Source: Deinococcus aquiradiocola (GTDB lineage: Bacteria > Deinococcota > Deinococci > Deinococcales > Deinococcaceae). Taken from it: a stretch of 64,000 bases of DNA. Location of the stretch: NCBI RefSeq assembly GCF_014646915.1, contig NZ_BMOE01000003.1, positions 310,001 to 374,000 of the forward strand, written 5' to 3'. Position 1 is the stretch's first letter; every line of letters begins with the position of its first letter. Below are positions 11,688 to 23,296 of the stretch, piece after piece. A program made the position numbers and the translations under genes. The notes under the pieces were generated by a model that did no database searches, was not told the DNA's origin, and saw nothing but the letters and a program-made list of their open reading frames with translations.

Positions 11688-13030
11688 CGCACCCCGACCC
11701 CTCCCCCACCCCCGGCCGCCACCTGTACCGCGCGACGTACCTGCACACGCCCGGCAACCCCTTCCGTGACGCGCAGGTGCTGGACGTGCAGCAGGACGGC
11801 GGGCTGCTCGTCGAGGCGGGCCGCATCGTGCAGAACGGCGACTTCGCGGCCCTCGCGCGCGCGCACCCGGACGCCGTGATTCACGACCTGCGCGGCGGCG
11901 TGCTGCTGCCGGGCTTCGTGGACACGCACGTCCACTACCCGCAGGTGCGGGTGCTGGGCGGGCTGGGCATGCCGCTGCTGGAGTGGCTGGACCGCAACAC
12001 CCTGCCGGAGGAGGCGCGCTTCTCGGACGCCCTGTACGCGCGCACCGTCGCGCAGGAGTTCCTGTCGGGCCTCGCCCTGCACGGCACCACGACGGCCCTG
12101 GTGTTCGGCAGTCATTACGCGGGCGCGATGGAGGCCTTCTTCGGGGAGGCGCAGCGGTCCGGGCTGCGGATCGTGGCAGGCCAGGTGGTCAGCGACCGCA
12201 TGCTGCGCCCGGAACTGCACACCACGCCAGACGCGGCGTACCGCGAGGGCCTCGCGCTCGCCGGACGCTGGCACGGGCAGGGGCGTCTGCTGTACGCCGT
12301 CACGCCCCGCTTCTCGCTGAGCGCGTCGGAAAGCATCCTGGACGCGTGTGCCGCCCTGCTGCGCGACGTGCCGGGCGCACGCTTCACGTCGCACATCAAC
12401 GAGAACCTGCAGGAGATCCGCACGGTTGCCGACCTGTTCCCGCAGGCGCGCGACTACCTGGACACGTACGAGCAGGCGGGCCTGCTGGGGCGGCGCAGCG
12501 TGCTCGCGCACAACGTGCACCCGCAGGACCGGGAACTCGCGCATCTCGCCGCGCACGGCTGCAGCGTCGCGCACTGCCCGTGCAGCAACAGCGCGCTCGG
12601 CAGCGGGTTCTTCCCGCTCGCGCGGCACGTGGAGGCGGGCGTGCGGGTGTCGCTCGGGACGGACGTGGGCGGCGGGACGGGCTTCGGGATGCTGAAGGAG
12701 GGCCTGCAGGCGTACTTCATGCAGCAGCTCATGCCGGGCGGGCGTCCGCTCACGCCGACCGACCTGCTGTACCTCGCGACGCGGGCGGGCGCGGAGGCGC
12801 TCGACCTGCAGGACGTGACGGGCGACTTCGGGGTTGGCCGGAGCTTCGACGCGGTGCTGCTGCGCCCGGCGGAAGGCACGCCGCTCGGCACGGTGCTGCG
12901 GCACGCGGAGAGCGCCGAACGGACGCTCGCGGCCCTCTTCGCGATGGGCGGCGCGCCCGACGTGGCGCAGGTGTGGGTGGCGGGCGACACCGTGCACGGC
13001 GGCCCCGCCCCTGTGCGCGCCCCCCTGTGA
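11684..13030 (+). CDS. guaD: Guanine deaminase
   Basis: A 448-residue amidohydrolase that deaminates guanine to xanthine, feeding the dehydrogenase encoded just before it. Metal-site motifs are F-V-D-T-H-V-H-Y-P-Q (about 79-88), H-I-N-E (about 238), L-A-H-N-V-H-P (about 275) and G-T-D-V-G-G-G (about 325-331); the guanine-specific C-P-C-S-N pattern follows H-C. The ATG at 11684 overlaps the xdhC stop (ATGA). Length matches bacterial GuaD. Confidence 0.93.
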   Translation: MTHPDPSPTPGRHLYRATYLHTPGNPFRDAQVLDVQQDGGLLVEAGRIVQNGDFAALARAHPDAVIHDLRGGVLLPGFVDTHVHYPQVRVLGGLGMPLLEWLDRNTLPEEARFSDALYARTVAQEFLSGLALHGTTTALVFGSHYAGAMEAFFGEAQRSGLRIVAGQVVSDRMLRPELHTTPDAAYREGLALAGRWHGQGRLLYAVTPRFSLSASESILDACAALLRDVPGARFTSHINENLQEIRTVADLFPQARDYLDTYEQAGLLGRRSVLAHNVHPQDRELAHLAAHGCSVAHCPCSNSALGSGFFPLARHVEAGVRVSLGTDVGGGTGFGMLKEGLQAYFMQQLMPGGRPLTPTDLLYLATRAGAEALDLQDVTGDFGVGRSFDAVLLRPAEGTPLGTVLRHAESAERTLAALFAMGGAPDVAQVWVAGDTVHGGPAPVRAPL

Positions 13031-13054
13031 GTGCCTGCCCGTGAACGTACGGAC

Positions 13055-14317
13055 ATGAACGTCACGGACGCGCCGCGCGCGGTGCTGGAACGCGCGTTCC
13101 GGGCGGCGCTCGCCGCCACCGACCCCGGCACGCTCACGGCCGCCCACCTGCCTGGCCGCGCCCCGACCGGCATCCTGGCCTTCGGCAAGGCGGCGCCCGC
13201 CATGCTGCGCGCGGCGCTGCAGGCCTTCCCCGGCGTCCCCGCACTGCTCGTCCCGCCGCACGGCCTGCCCGCTTCGGACGTGCGGGCGACCGTCATTCCG
13301 GCCGGGCATCCCGTCCCCGACGACGGGAGCCTGCAGGCCGGGCGGGCCGCGCTGGCCCTCGCGGGCGCGCAGGGGGCGGACGGGCACCTGCTCGTCCTGG
13401 GGTCCGGCGGCGGGAGCGCCCTGCTGTCCAGCCCGTGGGGCGTGACGCCCGCACAGAAACAGGACCTCACCCGCGCCCTCCTCGCGAGCGGCGCGGACAT
13501 CGCGGACATCAACACCGTCCGCAAACACCTGTCGCGCGTGAAGGGCGGACGGCTCGCGGCCGCCACGTCCGCGCGCGTCACGGCGCTGCTGCTGTCGGAC
13601 GTGATCGGGGACGACCCGGCCACCATCGCGTCCGGCCCGACCGTGCCGGACCCCGGCACCTTCGCGGACGCGCTCGCCGTGCTGGACCGTTTCGGCATTC
13701 CCGCCCCGGAGGCCCGCGCCCACCTGCGGGCGGGGGTGCACGGCGAGGTGCCCGACACCCCGAAGCCCGGCACGTTCGGGGACCGGGTGCAGGCCGCCGT
13801 GATCGGGTCCGGCCGTCACCTGCTGACGGCCCTGCGGGACGCCCTCACGCGCGAAGGGGTGGACGCCACCGTCGGCGCGCACGACCTGCACGGCGAGGTG
13901 ACCGCCGTGGCGCGCGACCTTGCCGCGCTCGTCCTGCGGGAACCGGCCCGTGCCCGGCCGCACGTCCTGCTGAGCGGCGGGGAGCCGACCGTCACCCTCG
14001 GCCCGCACCCCGGCGAGGGGGGCCGCAACCACGAACTGGCCCTCGCGCTCGCCCTCGCCCTGGACGGCCGGCAGCGGGGCGTGCACGCCCTCATGGCCGG
14101 GTCGGACGGCATGGACGGCACCACCGGCGCTGCCGGGGCCTTCGTGACGCCCGACACCCTCGCCCGCGCCCGCGCGCAGGGGCTCGACCCGGCCCTGTTC
14201 CTGGCGCGGCACGACAGCGGCACCCTGTTCGCCGCCCTGCACGACCAGCTCGTCACCGGACCGACCGGCACCAACCTCAACGACGTGCACGCCCTCTGGC
14301 TGCCCACCGGACCCTGA
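13055..14317 (+). CDS. Glycerate 2-kinase (MOFRL/GckA-TtuD family)
   Basis: A 420-residue glycerate kinase producing 2-phosphoglycerate. It shows the N-terminal G-I-L-A-F-G-K-A-A motif (substrate Lys), G-S-G-G-G-S-A-L, H-L-S-R-V-K-G-G-R-L, and the C-terminal MOFRL-type G-G-E-P-T-V and G-G-R-N-H-E-L-A-L with G-S-D-G-M-D-G. Its place at the end of the purine operon suggests recovery of carbon from glyoxylate through tartronate semialdehyde and glycerate. A GTG at 13031 directly abuts the guaD stop and would add 8 residues; neither start has a good ribosome site, so the true start is uncertain. The glyoxylate carboligase and reductase needed are not in the window. Confidence 0.88.
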   Translation: MNVTDAPRAVLERAFRAALAATDPGTLTAAHLPGRAPTGILAFGKAAPAMLRAALQAFPGVPALLVPPHGLPASDVRATVIPAGHPVPDDGSLQAGRAALALAGAQGADGHLLVLGSGGGSALLSSPWGVTPAQKQDLTRALLASGADIADINTVRKHLSRVKGGRLAAATSARVTALLLSDVIGDDPATIASGPTVPDPGTFADALAVLDRFGIPAPEARAHLRAGVHGEVPDTPKPGTFGDRVQAAVIGSGRHLLTALRDALTREGVDATVGAHDLHGEVTAVARDLAALVLREPARARPHVLLSGGEPTVTLGPHPGEGGRNHELALALALALDGRQRGVHALMAGSDGMDGTTGAAGAFVTPDTLARARAQGLDPALFLARHDSGTLFAALHDQLVTGPTGTNLNDVHALWLPTGP

Positions 14318-14331
14318 ATCCACCGGCGGGG

Positions 14332-14337
14332 TACACT
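14332..14337 (+). promoter_or_regulatory. Candidate -10 box for the EthD gene
   Basis: TACACT lies 15 bases after the glycerate kinase stop and 30 bases before the next start codon, suggesting that the EthD gene is transcribed separately from the purine operon. There is no clear -35 match. Confidence 0.4.
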
Positions 14338-14367
14338 GCGGCCACCCACGCCGCCCCGGAGGTCCAC

Positions 14368-14679
14368 ATGCACCGGATGATCGTGCTGTACCCGTTTCCC
14401 GAAGATCCCGCCGCGTTCCTCGCGCACTACCAGGACACGCACGCGTCCCTCGTCCTGCAGCTCCAGGGCCTGCGGGACTTCAGGTACGGCAAGACGCCGC
14501 CGCTGGGGGCGGGCGAACGCCCGTACGACCTGATCGCGCACCTCGACTTCGACGACGAGGCCAGCATGATGGCCGCCATGACCTCCGAGCACGGCCAGTG
14601 CGTCGCGGCCGACGTGCCGAACTCCTCGCCCGGCGGCGCGACCATCCTGCACCAGCACCTCACCGTCCCCGGACGCTGA
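14368..14679 (+). CDS. EthD-domain small protein
   Basis: A 103-residue ferredoxin-like-fold protein of the EthD family, with the N-terminal M-I-V-L-Y-P-F-P-E-D-P-A-A-F-L-A-H-Y and C-terminal histidine-rich I-L-H-Q-H-L. Members occur in degradation operons, often with poorly known roles (stress or intermediate handling). A CGGAGGTCC ribosome site precedes the ATG. It lies 50 bases after the purine operon with its own candidate -10 box. Function in this organism is not determined. Confidence 0.8.
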   Translation: MHRMIVLYPFPEDPAAFLAHYQDTHASLVLQLQGLRDFRYGKTPPLGAGERPYDLIAHLDFDDEASMMAAMTSEHGQCVAADVPNSSPGGATILHQHLTVPGR

Positions 14680-14689
14680 TCCGGGCTCC

Positions 14690-14740
14690 GGTTCATTCCT
14701 GTCCCCCCGCCGTGCAGTCCTGGGGGGACAGGAATGAACC
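14690..14740. terminator. Perfect 19-bp inverted repeat between EthD and msrP
   Basis: GGTTCATTCCTGTCCCCCC (14690-14708) is exactly complementary to 14722-14740, with a 13-base loop. It starts 10 bases after the EthD stop. It lacks a T-run, but is strong enough to stop transcription or shield an mRNA end; an operator role upstream of msrP is the alternative. Confidence 0.7.
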
Positions 14741-14807
14741 ATTTGCCTGTCTTGCGCGTATATCAGGTGGGGACAGGGCGACCCGCCCGGCCCGACAGGA
14801 GGAAACG

Positions 14808-14879
14808 ATGAATGGAGTGCCGAGAACGCAGTCCAGCTTGCGGCCCGCGCGGAACGCGTCTGCTAGGGTGCGCGCATGA
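14808..14879 (+). CDS. 23-codon leader ORF overlapping msrP
   Basis: An ATG at 14808 with an excellent ribosome site (AGGAGGAAACG) opens a 23-codon frame ([10 protein letters not shown] then Arg/Ala-rich) that stops at TGA 14877-14879, overlapping the msrP start as ATGA. The strong ribosome site and the start/stop overlap are the evidence that it is translated and couples translation to msrP. The product has no recognisable domain; whether the peptide or only its translation matters is unknown. Confidence 0.55.
   Translation: MNGVPRTQSSLRPARNASARVRA
14864..14869 (+). promoter_or_regulatory. TAGGGT -10 box giving a leaderless msrP start
   Basis: TAGGGT ends 6 bases before the msrP ATG, the spacing expected for a leaderless Deinococcus transcript. 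The same TGCTAGGGTG context precedes the small gene at 22945. It lies inside the leader ORF, so msrP may have both a leadered and a leaderless message. Confidence 0.5.
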
Positions 14880-15829
14880 ACGGTCCAGAACGAGACGAGA
14901 AGGGCGGCCCGATGCGCTCCCGGCGTGAGGTGCTGCGGCAGGGCGGCCTGGCGGCCATCGGGGCGGTCGGCCTGGCGGGCGGCCTGGAACTCCTCACCCG
15001 GCGTCCCGCGACACGCGTGATGGAGGCCAGTCAGGCCATTCCGGGCCGCGTGTACCGTGGACCGTACGACACCACGGAACCCGTGAGCCGCATCTCGGAC
15101 ATCACCGGGTACAACAACTACTACGAGTTCGGGCTGGACAAGGCGGACCCGGCCCGCAACGCGGGCAGCCTGCGCACGCGGCCCTGGACGGTCCGGATCG
15201 ACGGTCTGGTCCGCAAACCGCAGACGGTGGACATCGACACCCTGCAGTCGTGGTTCCCGCTGGAGGACCGCCTGTACCGCATGCGCTGCGTGGAAGGCTG
15301 GAGTCTGGTGATCCCGTGGATGGGCTTCCCGCTCGCGGCGCTGCTGCGGCGCATCGAGCCGGGCAGCAAGGCCCGCTACGTGCAGTTCACGTCGCTGGCC
15401 GACCCGAAACAGATGCCGGGCGTGCGCGACCCCGTGCTGCAGTGGCCGTACCGGGAAGGCCTGCGGCTCGACGAGGCGATGAACCCCCTGACGATGCTCG
15501 CGGTCGGGCTGGACGGCAAGCTCCTCCCGAACCAGAACGGCGCGCCGCTGCGGCTGGTGGTGCCGTGGAAGTACGGCTTCAAGAACATCAAGGCGATCAC
15601 GCACATCACGCTGCTCGAAGAACAGCCGAAAACGACGTGGAGTACGGCCGCGCCCGACGAGTACGGCTTCTACGCGAACGTGAACCCGGCCGTGGATCAC
15701 CCGCGCTGGAGTCAGGCGACGGAACGCCGGATCGGGGACCTGGGGCGGCGCAAGACCCTGCCGTTCAACGGGTACGCGGCGCAGGTGGCGGGCCTGTACA
15801 AGGGCATGGACCTGCGGAGGAACTTCTGA
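14876..15829 (+). CDS. msrP: Protein-methionine-sulfoxide reductase catalytic subunit MsrP
   Basis: A 317-residue molybdopterin enzyme (formerly YedY) that reduces methionine sulfoxide in exported proteins. A twin-arginine motif S-R-R-E-V-L-R (about residues 14-20) before a hydrophobic stretch indicates Tat export. Cys138 in M-R-C-V-E-G-W is the molybdenum ligand; Y-G-F-K-N-I-K and [10 protein letters not shown] and L-P-F-N-G-Y are typical of the family. The start at 14876 overlaps the leader ORF; an ATG at 14912 is possible. It sits with msrQ, which supplies electrons. Confidence 0.93.
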   Translation: MNGPERDEKGGPMRSRREVLRQGGLAAIGAVGLAGGLELLTRRPATRVMEASQAIPGRVYRGPYDTTEPVSRISDITGYNNYYEFGLDKADPARNAGSLRTRPWTVRIDGLVRKPQTVDIDTLQSWFPLEDRLYRMRCVEGWSLVIPWMGFPLAALLRRIEPGSKARYVQFTSLADPKQMPGVRDPVLQWPYREGLRLDEAMNPLTMLAVGLDGKLLPNQNGAPLRLVVPWKYGFKNIKAITHITLLEEQPKTTWSTAAPDEYGFYANVNPAVDHPRWSQATERRIGDLGRRKTLPFNGYAAQVAGLYKGMDLRRNF

Positions 15830-15866
15830 CGCGGCCCTCCGCGCCCGCCGGTCATCGCGGGGTGCC

Positions 15867-16541
15867 GTGCAGGGCCGCGTGACGCGCGCAGGCGCAGGTC
15901 AGGGCCGCGCCCTGCCGCCCGGCGCGTGGGTCGTGCCCGCGGCGGCCGTAGGGAGCGTCCTGCCGCTGGGCGTGCTGCTGCTGGACGCGTTCACGGGACA
16001 GCTGGGCGCGAACCCCCTGCAGCGCAGCGAGCAGCAGACGGGCGTGCTGGCCCTCGCGCTGCTGCTGCTGTCGCTGACGTGCACGCCGCTGCGGCTGCTG
16101 GCGGCACGGGTGAACGTGCGCCTGCTGTGGCCCGCCCGCGTCCGGAAGACGCTGGGCCTGTCGGGCGCGCTGTACGCGTTCGTGCACCTGATCATCTACG
16201 GACTGGACCGGGGCTTCAACCCGGCGGGCCTGCTGGTGGACGCCGTGAAACGGCCGTACATCACGGTGGGCCTCACGGCGCTGCTGCTGCTGATCCCGCT
16301 GGTCCTCACGAGCCGTAAGGACTCCGTGAAACGCCTCGGGTTCGTGCGCTGGCAGCGCCTGCACCGCCTGAGTTACGTGGTGGCGGCCCTCGGGGTGCTG
16401 CACTTCTGGTGGTCCGTCAAGAAGGACCACAGCGCCCCGCTGCTGGCCGTGGTGGTGCTCCTGGCGCTGTTCGCGGTGCGGGCCGTGCTGGCGCGGCGGC
16501 GGGAACGGCAGGCGGCGCCGGTGGGAACCGCGCGCCGCTGA
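15867..16541 (+). CDS. msrQ: Heme-containing membrane subunit MsrQ
   Basis: A 224-residue inner-membrane cytochrome b-like protein (formerly YedZ) that takes electrons from the quinone pool or flavin reductase to MsrP. About six hydrophobic segments are seen, with candidate heme histidines in Y-A-F-V-H-L-I-I-Y (about 110), R-L-H-R-L-S-Y and L-G-V-L-H-F-W-W (about 168-186). I take the GTG at 15867 as the start; a second GTG at 15879 is possible. It follows msrP by 37 bases as one operon. Confidence 0.9.
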   Translation: MQGRVTRAGAGQGRALPPGAWVVPAAAVGSVLPLGVLLLDAFTGQLGANPLQRSEQQTGVLALALLLLSLTCTPLRLLAARVNVRLLWPARVRKTLGLSGALYAFVHLIIYGLDRGFNPAGLLVDAVKRPYITVGLTALLLLIPLVLTSRKDSVKRLGFVRWQRLHRLSYVVAALGVLHFWWSVKKDHSAPLLAVVVLLALFAVRAVLARRRERQAAPVGTARR

Positions 16542-16614
16542 CCCGCCCGTGTGGCATCATGCCGGGCATGAAGCGGCACTCGGAGTGGTGGGCGCGCCCC
16601 GGGCCGGGAGGAAC

Positions 16615-17421
16615 GTGAGCGGCGTGCGGCCCGGACGCAGGCAGCAGGCGGAAGCGTCGCCCGTACGGACGCTGGAGCGCGGGCTGCTGCTGCTGCGCGT
16701 GCTGGGCGAAGCGCCGGGCGGCCGGGCAGGCCTCACGCTCAGCGAACTGGCGCGGGCGGTGGACCTGCCGGCCAGCACGGCCTTCAGGCTCCTGCAGACA
16801 CTCAGGGCGCAGGGCTTCGCGCACCTGACAGACGACGGGCACTGGCTGGTGGGCGCGCAGGCCTTCGTGACGGGCAGCGCGTACCTGGAGCGCGGCGGGC
16901 CGCAGGAGCGGCTGATCCGCACGGCGCGGCCCGGCATGGACGCCCTCGCCGCGCAGCTCGGGGAGACCGTGAACCTCGCGGTGCTGTGGGAGGGGCAGGT
17001 CATGTACCTCGCGCAGTCGGAGGGGCGCGGGCTGCTGCGCATGTTCACGCACGTCGGGGCGCGCGCGCCGCTTCACTGCACGGGCGCCGGCAAGGTGCTG
17101 CTCGCGTGGTCCGGGCAGCCGGTCCCTGCCGGGCCGTACCCGGCGTTCACGCCGCACACCCTGACGGACGCGCCCGCACTGGAGCGTCACCTGACGGGCG
17201 TGCGCGAGCAGGGTTTCGCACTGGACGACGAGGAGCGCGAACTGGGCGTGCGGTGCCTCGCGGTGCCGGTGTGGGGCCGGGCGGGCGGACGCGAGGGCGG
17301 GCGCGTCCTGGCGTCCCTGAGCGTGTCGGCGCCCGCGTCCCGGCTGGACCGCGCGCAGGTGCCCGCCCTGGCGGAGACGCTCGCGCAGGCCGCGCGGGAC
17401 GTGACGGCCCGCCTCAGCTGA
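16615..17421 (+). CDS. IclR-family transcriptional regulator
   Basis: A 268-residue regulator with an N-terminal winged helix (about 25-90: L-S-E-L-A-R-A-V-D-L-P-A-S-T-A-F-R-L-L-Q) and a C-terminal ligand-binding domain carrying the family signature Y-L-A-Q-S-E and L-H-C-T-G-A-G-K-V-L-L-A. The GTG at 16615 has a GGGAGGAAC ribosome site, better than the ATG at 16549 that would add an unconserved tail. IclR proteins often bind glyoxylate, pyruvate or aromatic acids; a glyoxylate role is attractive because malate synthase has an IclR-like palindrome at 40791, but this is inference. Confidence 0.88.
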   Translation: MSGVRPGRRQQAEASPVRTLERGLLLLRVLGEAPGGRAGLTLSELARAVDLPASTAFRLLQTLRAQGFAHLTDDGHWLVGAQAFVTGSAYLERGGPQERLIRTARPGMDALAAQLGETVNLAVLWEGQVMYLAQSEGRGLLRMFTHVGARAPLHCTGAGKVLLAWSGQPVPAGPYPAFTPHTLTDAPALERHLTGVREQGFALDDEERELGVRCLAVPVWGRAGGREGGRVLASLSVSAPASRLDRAQVPALAETLAQAARDVTARLS

Positions 17422-17425
17422 AGCG

Positions 17426-17457
17426 GCGCCCGCCGGTCCAGCTGCAGGGGCGGGCGC
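17426..17457 (+). terminator. Hairpin after the IclR gene
   Basis: GCGCCCGCC (17426-17434) pairs perfectly with GGCGGGCGC (17449-17457) over a 14-base loop, 4 bases after the stop. It lacks a clear T-tract. Confidence 0.6.
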
Positions 17458-17523
17458 GTCTGACTGGCCCAGTTCATCCGGTGTGGCGCTCGTGCCGCCC
17501 GGCTGAACCCGGGCGTTCAGCTC

Positions 17524-17649
17524 ATCGGTTTTGATCCGATTCCAGGGATGCCGGGAACAGCACCGACATCCCTTCCACCTCCTCAAAACCGTACTTGTTG
17601 GTGCTCGCTCCGCTCGGCTGAACTCCACAAGTTCAGCTCAAAACCGTAT
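17524..17649 (+). repeat. Interspersed 127-bp palindromic element, copy B
   Basis: Same element and orientation as copy A, 126 bp long because of a small change at the left end (ATCGGTTTTGA). The central end-like block reads CAAAACCGTA. It lies between convergent genes, 10 bases beyond the haloperoxidase stop. Confidence 0.9.
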
Positions 17650-17659
17650 CAGGTTGGGT

Positions 17660-19441
17660 TCAGGGGCGGGTGTTCTGGCCCTCGAAGTACGTCCGGGCGA
17701 GCGTGACGGCGTCCCGCCCGACGGTGTGCCCGACGAGTCGGCCGCTCAGGTCGTCCGGTTCGATGTGAATGCCGCCCCAAATGCGCGACTGGCCGGACTG
17801 GTCGGCCGCGTCGAAGTACGTCGCCCACTGCAGGTGGATGGGCTGCATGTTGGTCGGGGAGCTGGTCCGGATGAACCCGGTGGGCAGCACCTCGTCGTGC
17901 AGGCCGCCGGGAAAGTACGCGGAGCCGGTCAGGTCCGTGAGGACCTCGGCGGCCGCGCGGCTGAAGGTGGAGTGCCCGGAGATGAAGCCGGGGAAGGCGG
18001 GGCTCACGAAGTCGTTCCGCTGGTACGGCACCCAGTCGAGCGGGTCCTCCGTCCCGAAGGAGAGATTCCAGCCGTGCACCATCAGGGTGCCGTTCCGCGT
18101 TTCGGTCACGCCGTCCTGCGGGAGCAGCTGGTGTTCGCGCGCGAGGTACCGGACGAGCGAGATGGGGCGCGGCGCGTCGGTGCGGCGTTTGATGTCCCAG
18201 GCGCTGATGGCGGCGTCGTGCAGCGCGCCGTTCAGGGCGAGGTACAGTTTCACGTCCCATTCGAGCGGGTCGAGGAGCGGGCCGGTCCCGCCGAGGCGGC
18301 GCTGGAAGCCGGGCGTGTCGGTGACGCTGTTCGCGATGACGTTCCAGTGGCCGGGCGGCGTCTCGGAGCGCGGGCCGTCGGCCCAGAACTCGGCGATGGC
18401 GCGCCCATAGTCGGCCCGGAGGAGCGTGTTGGGGGCGTAGGGCGCGCCGGTGACGGGGTTGAGCGGGTGACCGGTGCCGTCGTTCGTGCCGAGGGTGTCG
18501 TTGCCGAGGTGGGCGGGCGAGGCGTCGAGCGTGTCTGGGCGGGCGGGGTCGAGGGCGGCCTGCCTGGCGAGCAGGTCCGGAATCCAGCGTTCCCGCATGC
18601 GCGGGTCGTGGACGCTGGGGGCGGGGCCGGGGTCGTGCCAGTACGTGCCGGTCCTGGTCATGGCGAACGGCTGGACGCTGCCCCAGTGGGCGCCCATGAA
18701 GGGCTGCGGTCCCTGCTGCCGGATGCCGTTCTGCGTGAACGGTGCGAGCAGCTGCAGGCGTTGCCAGTGGTCGGGGTCCTGCACGTCGATGCCGCGCTGT
18801 TCGGGGTGCAGCGGGGCGTTCGTGAAGGTGTAGCCGCTGGTGTCGGCGTAGGCGTTCGCTTCGTTGGAGCCGTCGTTCAGGGTCGCGTCGAGGATCTGCT
18901 GTCCCACGCGGTTGCCGGTCGCGGCGGGCGTGTCGCCGGTCAGGGTGTCGGCGGCGGGGTCGAGTCCGGCGTGCCGGAGGTGGTCGTCGAAGCATGCGGC
19001 GAGGCCCGGCACGGTCTGCGCGAAGCGGGCGCGCAGCACGCGGCGCGCGGCGTACTCGACGGCCACGTCGCGGTCGGCGGCGCTGCCGGTCTGTTTGGTG
19101 TGCACGTACACGCCGCGCGCGCCGGGGTCGTAGCTGGCCCAGGTGTCGTACATGGCGGCCGACAGGTGGTAGAGGGTGCGGGCGTGCACGGTCGGCTGCG
19201 GGAGCACGTTGCGGACGGCGTTGAGGGCCAGTTCGTCCCACACGCGGGCGGGCGAGTGCCCGGCCGCTTCCACGGCGCTCCACTGGTCGGGCGTGAGGTT
19301 GCAGGTGCGGGAGACAGGGGGCGTGCCGGGCGTGCTGTCGAAGCAGGCGGTGAGGCTCAGGAGGAGCGTCACGCCGAGCGCGCCCGTCAGGAGGCCACGG
19401 CGCGTGCCGGGACGGGAGGAGCGGTTTAACGGAACGTTCAT
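17660..19441 (-). CDS. Vanadium-dependent haloperoxidase / PAP2-like lipoprotein
   Basis: A 593-residue exported protein. The N-terminus has R-R-G-L-L, a hydrophobic stretch and a lipobox-like L-T-A-C, so it is probably a lipoprotein. The C-terminal domain holds the vanadate/phosphate pocket: K-R-R-T-D-A-P-R-P (418-426), I-S-G-H-S (487-491), and S-R-I-W-G-G-I-H-I-E-P-D-D (552-564). This is the layout of vanadium haloperoxidases and their bacterial acid-phosphatase relatives, so halide oxidation versus phosphatase activity cannot be settled from sequence. I use the ATG at 19441; ATGs at 19450, 19453 and 19483 are also in frame. It is monocistronic and divergent from ackA. Confidence 0.85.
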   Translation of the reverse strand: MNVPLNRSSRPGTRRGLLTGALGVTLLLSLTACFDSTPGTPPVSRTCNLTPDQWSAVEAAGHSPARVWDELALNAVRNVLPQPTVHARTLYHLSAAMYDTWASYDPGARGVYVHTKQTGSAADRDVAVEYAARRVLRARFAQTVPGLAACFDDHLRHAGLDPAADTLTGDTPAATGNRVGQQILDATLNDGSNEANAYADTSGYTFTNAPLHPEQRGIDVQDPDHWQRLQLLAPFTQNGIRQQGPQPFMGAHWGSVQPFAMTRTGTYWHDPGPAPSVHDPRMRERWIPDLLARQAALDPARPDTLDASPAHLGNDTLGTNDGTGHPLNPVTGAPYAPNTLLRADYGRAIAEFWADGPRSETPPGHWNVIANSVTDTPGFQRRLGGTGPLLDPLEWDVKLYLALNGALHDAAISAWDIKRRTDAPRPISLVRYLAREHQLLPQDGVTETRNGTLMVHGWNLSFGTEDPLDWVPYQRNDFVSPAFPGFISGHSTFSRAAAEVLTDLTGSAYFPGGLHDEVLPTGFIRTSSPTNMQPIHLQWATYFDAADQSGQSRIWGGIHIEPDDLSGRLVGHTVGRDAVTLARTYFEGQNTRP

Positions 19442-19592
19442 GAAGAACATCATGCGGGAAGGCGGGAATCGGCGGGTCCACACCTGCCCGCCCGGACCTG
19501 CAGGGCCGGGAGACGCGATTCACCAGCGGAAGCTGAAGATTGCGGTAGCCGCGCCTGCAGCCGCTCACGGCCGGAACGGTCAGAATACAGGC

Positions 19593-22885
<3,293 letters not shown>

Positions 22886-22931
22886 AATTCGTTTGGGGAG
22901 CGGGGCCGGTATTGAGGTCCGGGCTTGCTGC

Positions 22932-22937
22932 TAGGGT
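22932..22937 (+). promoter_or_regulatory. TAGGGT -10 box for a leaderless small gene
   Basis: TAGGGT is 7 bases before the ATG at 22945, with the same TGCTAGGGTG context as at msrP. A TTGAGG upstream is only 14-16 bases away and may be a weak -35. Confidence 0.5.
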
Positions 22938-22944
22938 GGGGGCG

Positions 22945-23145
22945 ATGAATTCGATGTTTCTGCCCGGTGAACTGCTGCCCGCTCTGGATGATGTGCTGGT
23001 GGGGCCGCTGTACCACGTGTTGCTGCCGGGCGGGTCGGTGGGGACGGTGCAGTTGCGTGCGGACGGCTGGGTGTGGCGCAGCCTGAGTGGCGGGCGGTCC
23101 CAGCGGGGCGGTCGGGCGGAACTGGAAGCCTGGCTGGCAGGATGA
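22945..23145 (+). CDS. Small hypothetical protein, 66 aa
   Basis: A 66-residue frame with no detectable Shine-Dalgarno but a well-placed -10 box 7 bases upstream, suggesting leaderless translation. The sequence M-N-S-M-F-L-P-G-E-L-L-P-A-L is hydrophobic at the start; the second half has a W-V-W-R-S-L-S-G-G-R-S-Q-R pattern and ends E-L-E-A-W-L-A-G. I recognise no family. It lies after pta and convergent with the MBL hydrolase. Confidence 0.55.
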   Translation: MNSMFLPGELLPALDDVLVGPLYHVLLPGGSVGTVQLRADGWVWRSLSGGRSQRGGRAELEAWLAG

Positions 23146-23296
23146 TCTGCGCGGGGTGCGGGGCGCCGTGTCCTGCTTCCCCGCGTTGACGTGTCGTGCC
23201 GCTGGTGTCGCGCCGCGCGGGGCCAGCCGCGGCGTATGGTCTGGTGTTCGCGTCCGGGCGGCGGGTTCGCGTGCCACTCGGGTGATCTGCCGGAGT

